NCBI GenBank assembly: GCA_026392575.1
Contig: JAPLBU010000040.1
Span: 1-6,366 of the forward strand
Direction: 5' to 3'
Source: Actinomycetota bacterium
GTDB taxonomy: Bacteria > Actinomycetota > Actinomycetes > S36-B12
Length of the DNA: 6,366 nt
The position numbers were made by a program, and so were the translations under genes. The notes beneath the pieces are model-generated. The model had not been told where the DNA came from. It searched no databases and saw nothing but the letters and a program-made list of their open reading frames with translations. Shown in pieces: positions 5,592 through 6,366 of this stretch (position 1 is the stretch's first letter; each line of letters starts with the position of its first letter).

Positions 5592-6366
5592 TCAGCCCTG
5601 GGAGGACGCCCCGGAGCCCTTACCCGGTTTGTCGGCCTTGGCGGGCTTGGCGGGCTTCTTCGGCAGGTCCAGCCTCCCGACGATCCGCTCCCCCGCCAGC
5701 GGGATGACCCGTCGCACGCCCAGCAGGTTCGCGGCATCGGTGCCGGTGAACGGCTCGACGTGAGCCACGCTCCCGCACGAGTTGGTGTGGGCCATCATCG
5801 GCACCCCGCCCTTCTCCTGCGGGCCGAGGTACATCACGACATGCCGGTAGGGGCAGACCTCGCCAGTCGGACAGGTGTCGTAGAGCACCAGGTCGCCGGG
5901 GCGAATCTCGGCGGGCGGGATGATCGCGTAGTGGGGGTCGAGGGAGGCCCCGTCCCACGGCACCATGTTGCGGGTCGACGGCGCCCAGCCGTCACCGGCC
6001 GTCCTGAGGCCGGCACCTTCGGCATAGGCCCGCGATACGTAGGACGAGCAGTCGTAGCGCCACGCCTCGAGTCGGCCGATGCCCTCGCAGGCATAGGGCG
6101 CACCGAGGCGCACCAGGGCCCACTTGATGGCGAAGGCTGCCTGCGGGCTGGATGCCGTTCGCACCGCGATGCCGCACAGCTGCTTGATGTTGATCCCGGC
6201 CGGCACGGTCCCTTCCAGAACAGCCTTCGGGCAGCCGTTAGACCCGACCACTGTCTGCGGCGCCGCGACGCTGACGAGCTTCTGCAGTTCCTTCTGGTCG
6301 GACTTCAGCTCCTTCTTCGTCTTCTTCAGGGCCTTACGCACGACATCGACCCGGTTGCGATCCTCA
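5592..6366 (-). CDS. Secreted-type NlpC/P60 peptidoglycan endopeptidase, C-terminal part (5' end outside window)
   Basis: The frame is open through the right edge; 257 residues are visible. A GTG at 6341 is an internal codon, not a supported start. NlpC/P60 enzymes cut the stem peptide of peptidoglycan, usually between D-Glu and meso-diaminopimelate or Lys. Visible numbering: a Lys-rich coiled coil at 1-30, as in RipA/p60-type regulators; a catalytic domain from about 75, with AAFAIKWALVRLGAPYACEG, the nucleophile in YDCSSYVSRAY (Cys106), RPGDLVLYD (about 155-163), the base His175 in YRHVVMYLG, and a likely third residue His193 (MMAHTNSCG). All three catalytic positions are present, so it should be active. 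A short insert CPTGEVC (165-171) sits just before the His motif. The end is Lys/Ala/Pro-rich (LPKKPAKPAKADKPGKGSGA), perhaps wall-binding. It lies 105 bases upstream of the pilin trio on the same strand; a role in making wall space for the pilus is inference. The signal peptide would lie off the window. Confidence 0.9.
   Translation of the reverse strand, partial: EDRNRVDVVRKALKKTKKELKSDQKELQKLVSVAAPQTVVGSNGCPKAVLEGTVPAGINIKQLCGIAVRTASSPQAAFAIKWALVRLGAPYACEGIGRLEAWRYDCSSYVSRAYAEGAGLRTAGDGWAPSTRNMVPWDGASLDPHYAIIPPAEIRPGDLVLYDTCPTGEVCPYRHVVMYLGPQEKGGVPMMAHTNSCGSVAHVEPFTGTDAANLLGVRRVIPLAGERIVGRLDLPKKPAKPAKADKPGKGSGASSQG

Noticed and set aside
6339..6341. GTG as start of the NlpC/P60 gene
   Set aside because: The frame stays open to the right edge with coiled-coil-like residues (EDRNRVDVV), and a secreted enzyme would need a signal peptide that is not present from this codon.
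1..6366. CRISPR array, tRNA, rRNA, insertion sequence or sortase signal
   Set aside because: Read for these on both strands; no spaced direct repeats, no terminal inverted repeats, no transposase or LPXTG-type C-terminus, and nearly all bases are accounted for by coding regions.

Overview
The window looks like chromosomal DNA from a high-GC monoderm actinobacterium (Actinomycetota). Coding frames have strongly GC-rich third positions. The pilus parts seen (PilO-like plus minor pilins) come with no outer-membrane partner such as PilP or PilQ. A secreted NlpC/P60 cell-wall hydrolase lies next to them. I cannot place it below phylum from sequence alone.

Layout, left to right. Positions 3-461 (+) hold the 3' end of a PilO-like inner-membrane assembly protein, presumably the last gene of a pilM-N-O run entering from the left. 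It meets a leftward gene set end to end. Positions 458-1249 (-) encode a 263-residue all-helical protein I do not recognise. Positions 1322-3487 (-) encode a very large PilX/GspK-like minor pilin (721 aa). Positions 3484-4182 (-) encode a PilW/GspJ-like prepilin. Positions 4179-5486 (-) encode a PilV/GspI-like prepilin carrying a carboxypeptidase-regulatory-like beta-sandwich and a Pro/Ser tail. Positions 5592-6366 (-) hold the 3' part of an NlpC/P60 endopeptidase gene that continues beyond the right edge. The leftward order is therefore nlpC/P60, pilV, pilW, pilX, unknown. V/W and W/X are joined by 4-base ATGA overlaps, which suggests translational coupling and matched production.

Functional reading (inference). 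The three minor pilins correspond in order and type to the GspI-J-K / PilV-W-X tip complex that primes and caps type II/IV filaments. V and W carry the canonical G/FTL-E prepilin N-terminus. X has a prepilin-like hydrophobic N-terminus without Glu+5, as in GspK, and a roughly 690-residue exported part with ten cysteines and beta-rich repeats, so it could be the tip adhesin or cap. PilO and its likely partners would form the inner-membrane platform, and the NlpC/P60 enzyme could open the wall for the filament. The 263-aa protein is the main unknown.

No RNA genes, mobile elements, CRISPR arrays or long repeats were seen. Only two non-coding gaps exist (72 and 105 bases). I see no wholly new system. 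The unusual content is the elaborated minor-pilin tip module and the unknown protein attached to it.
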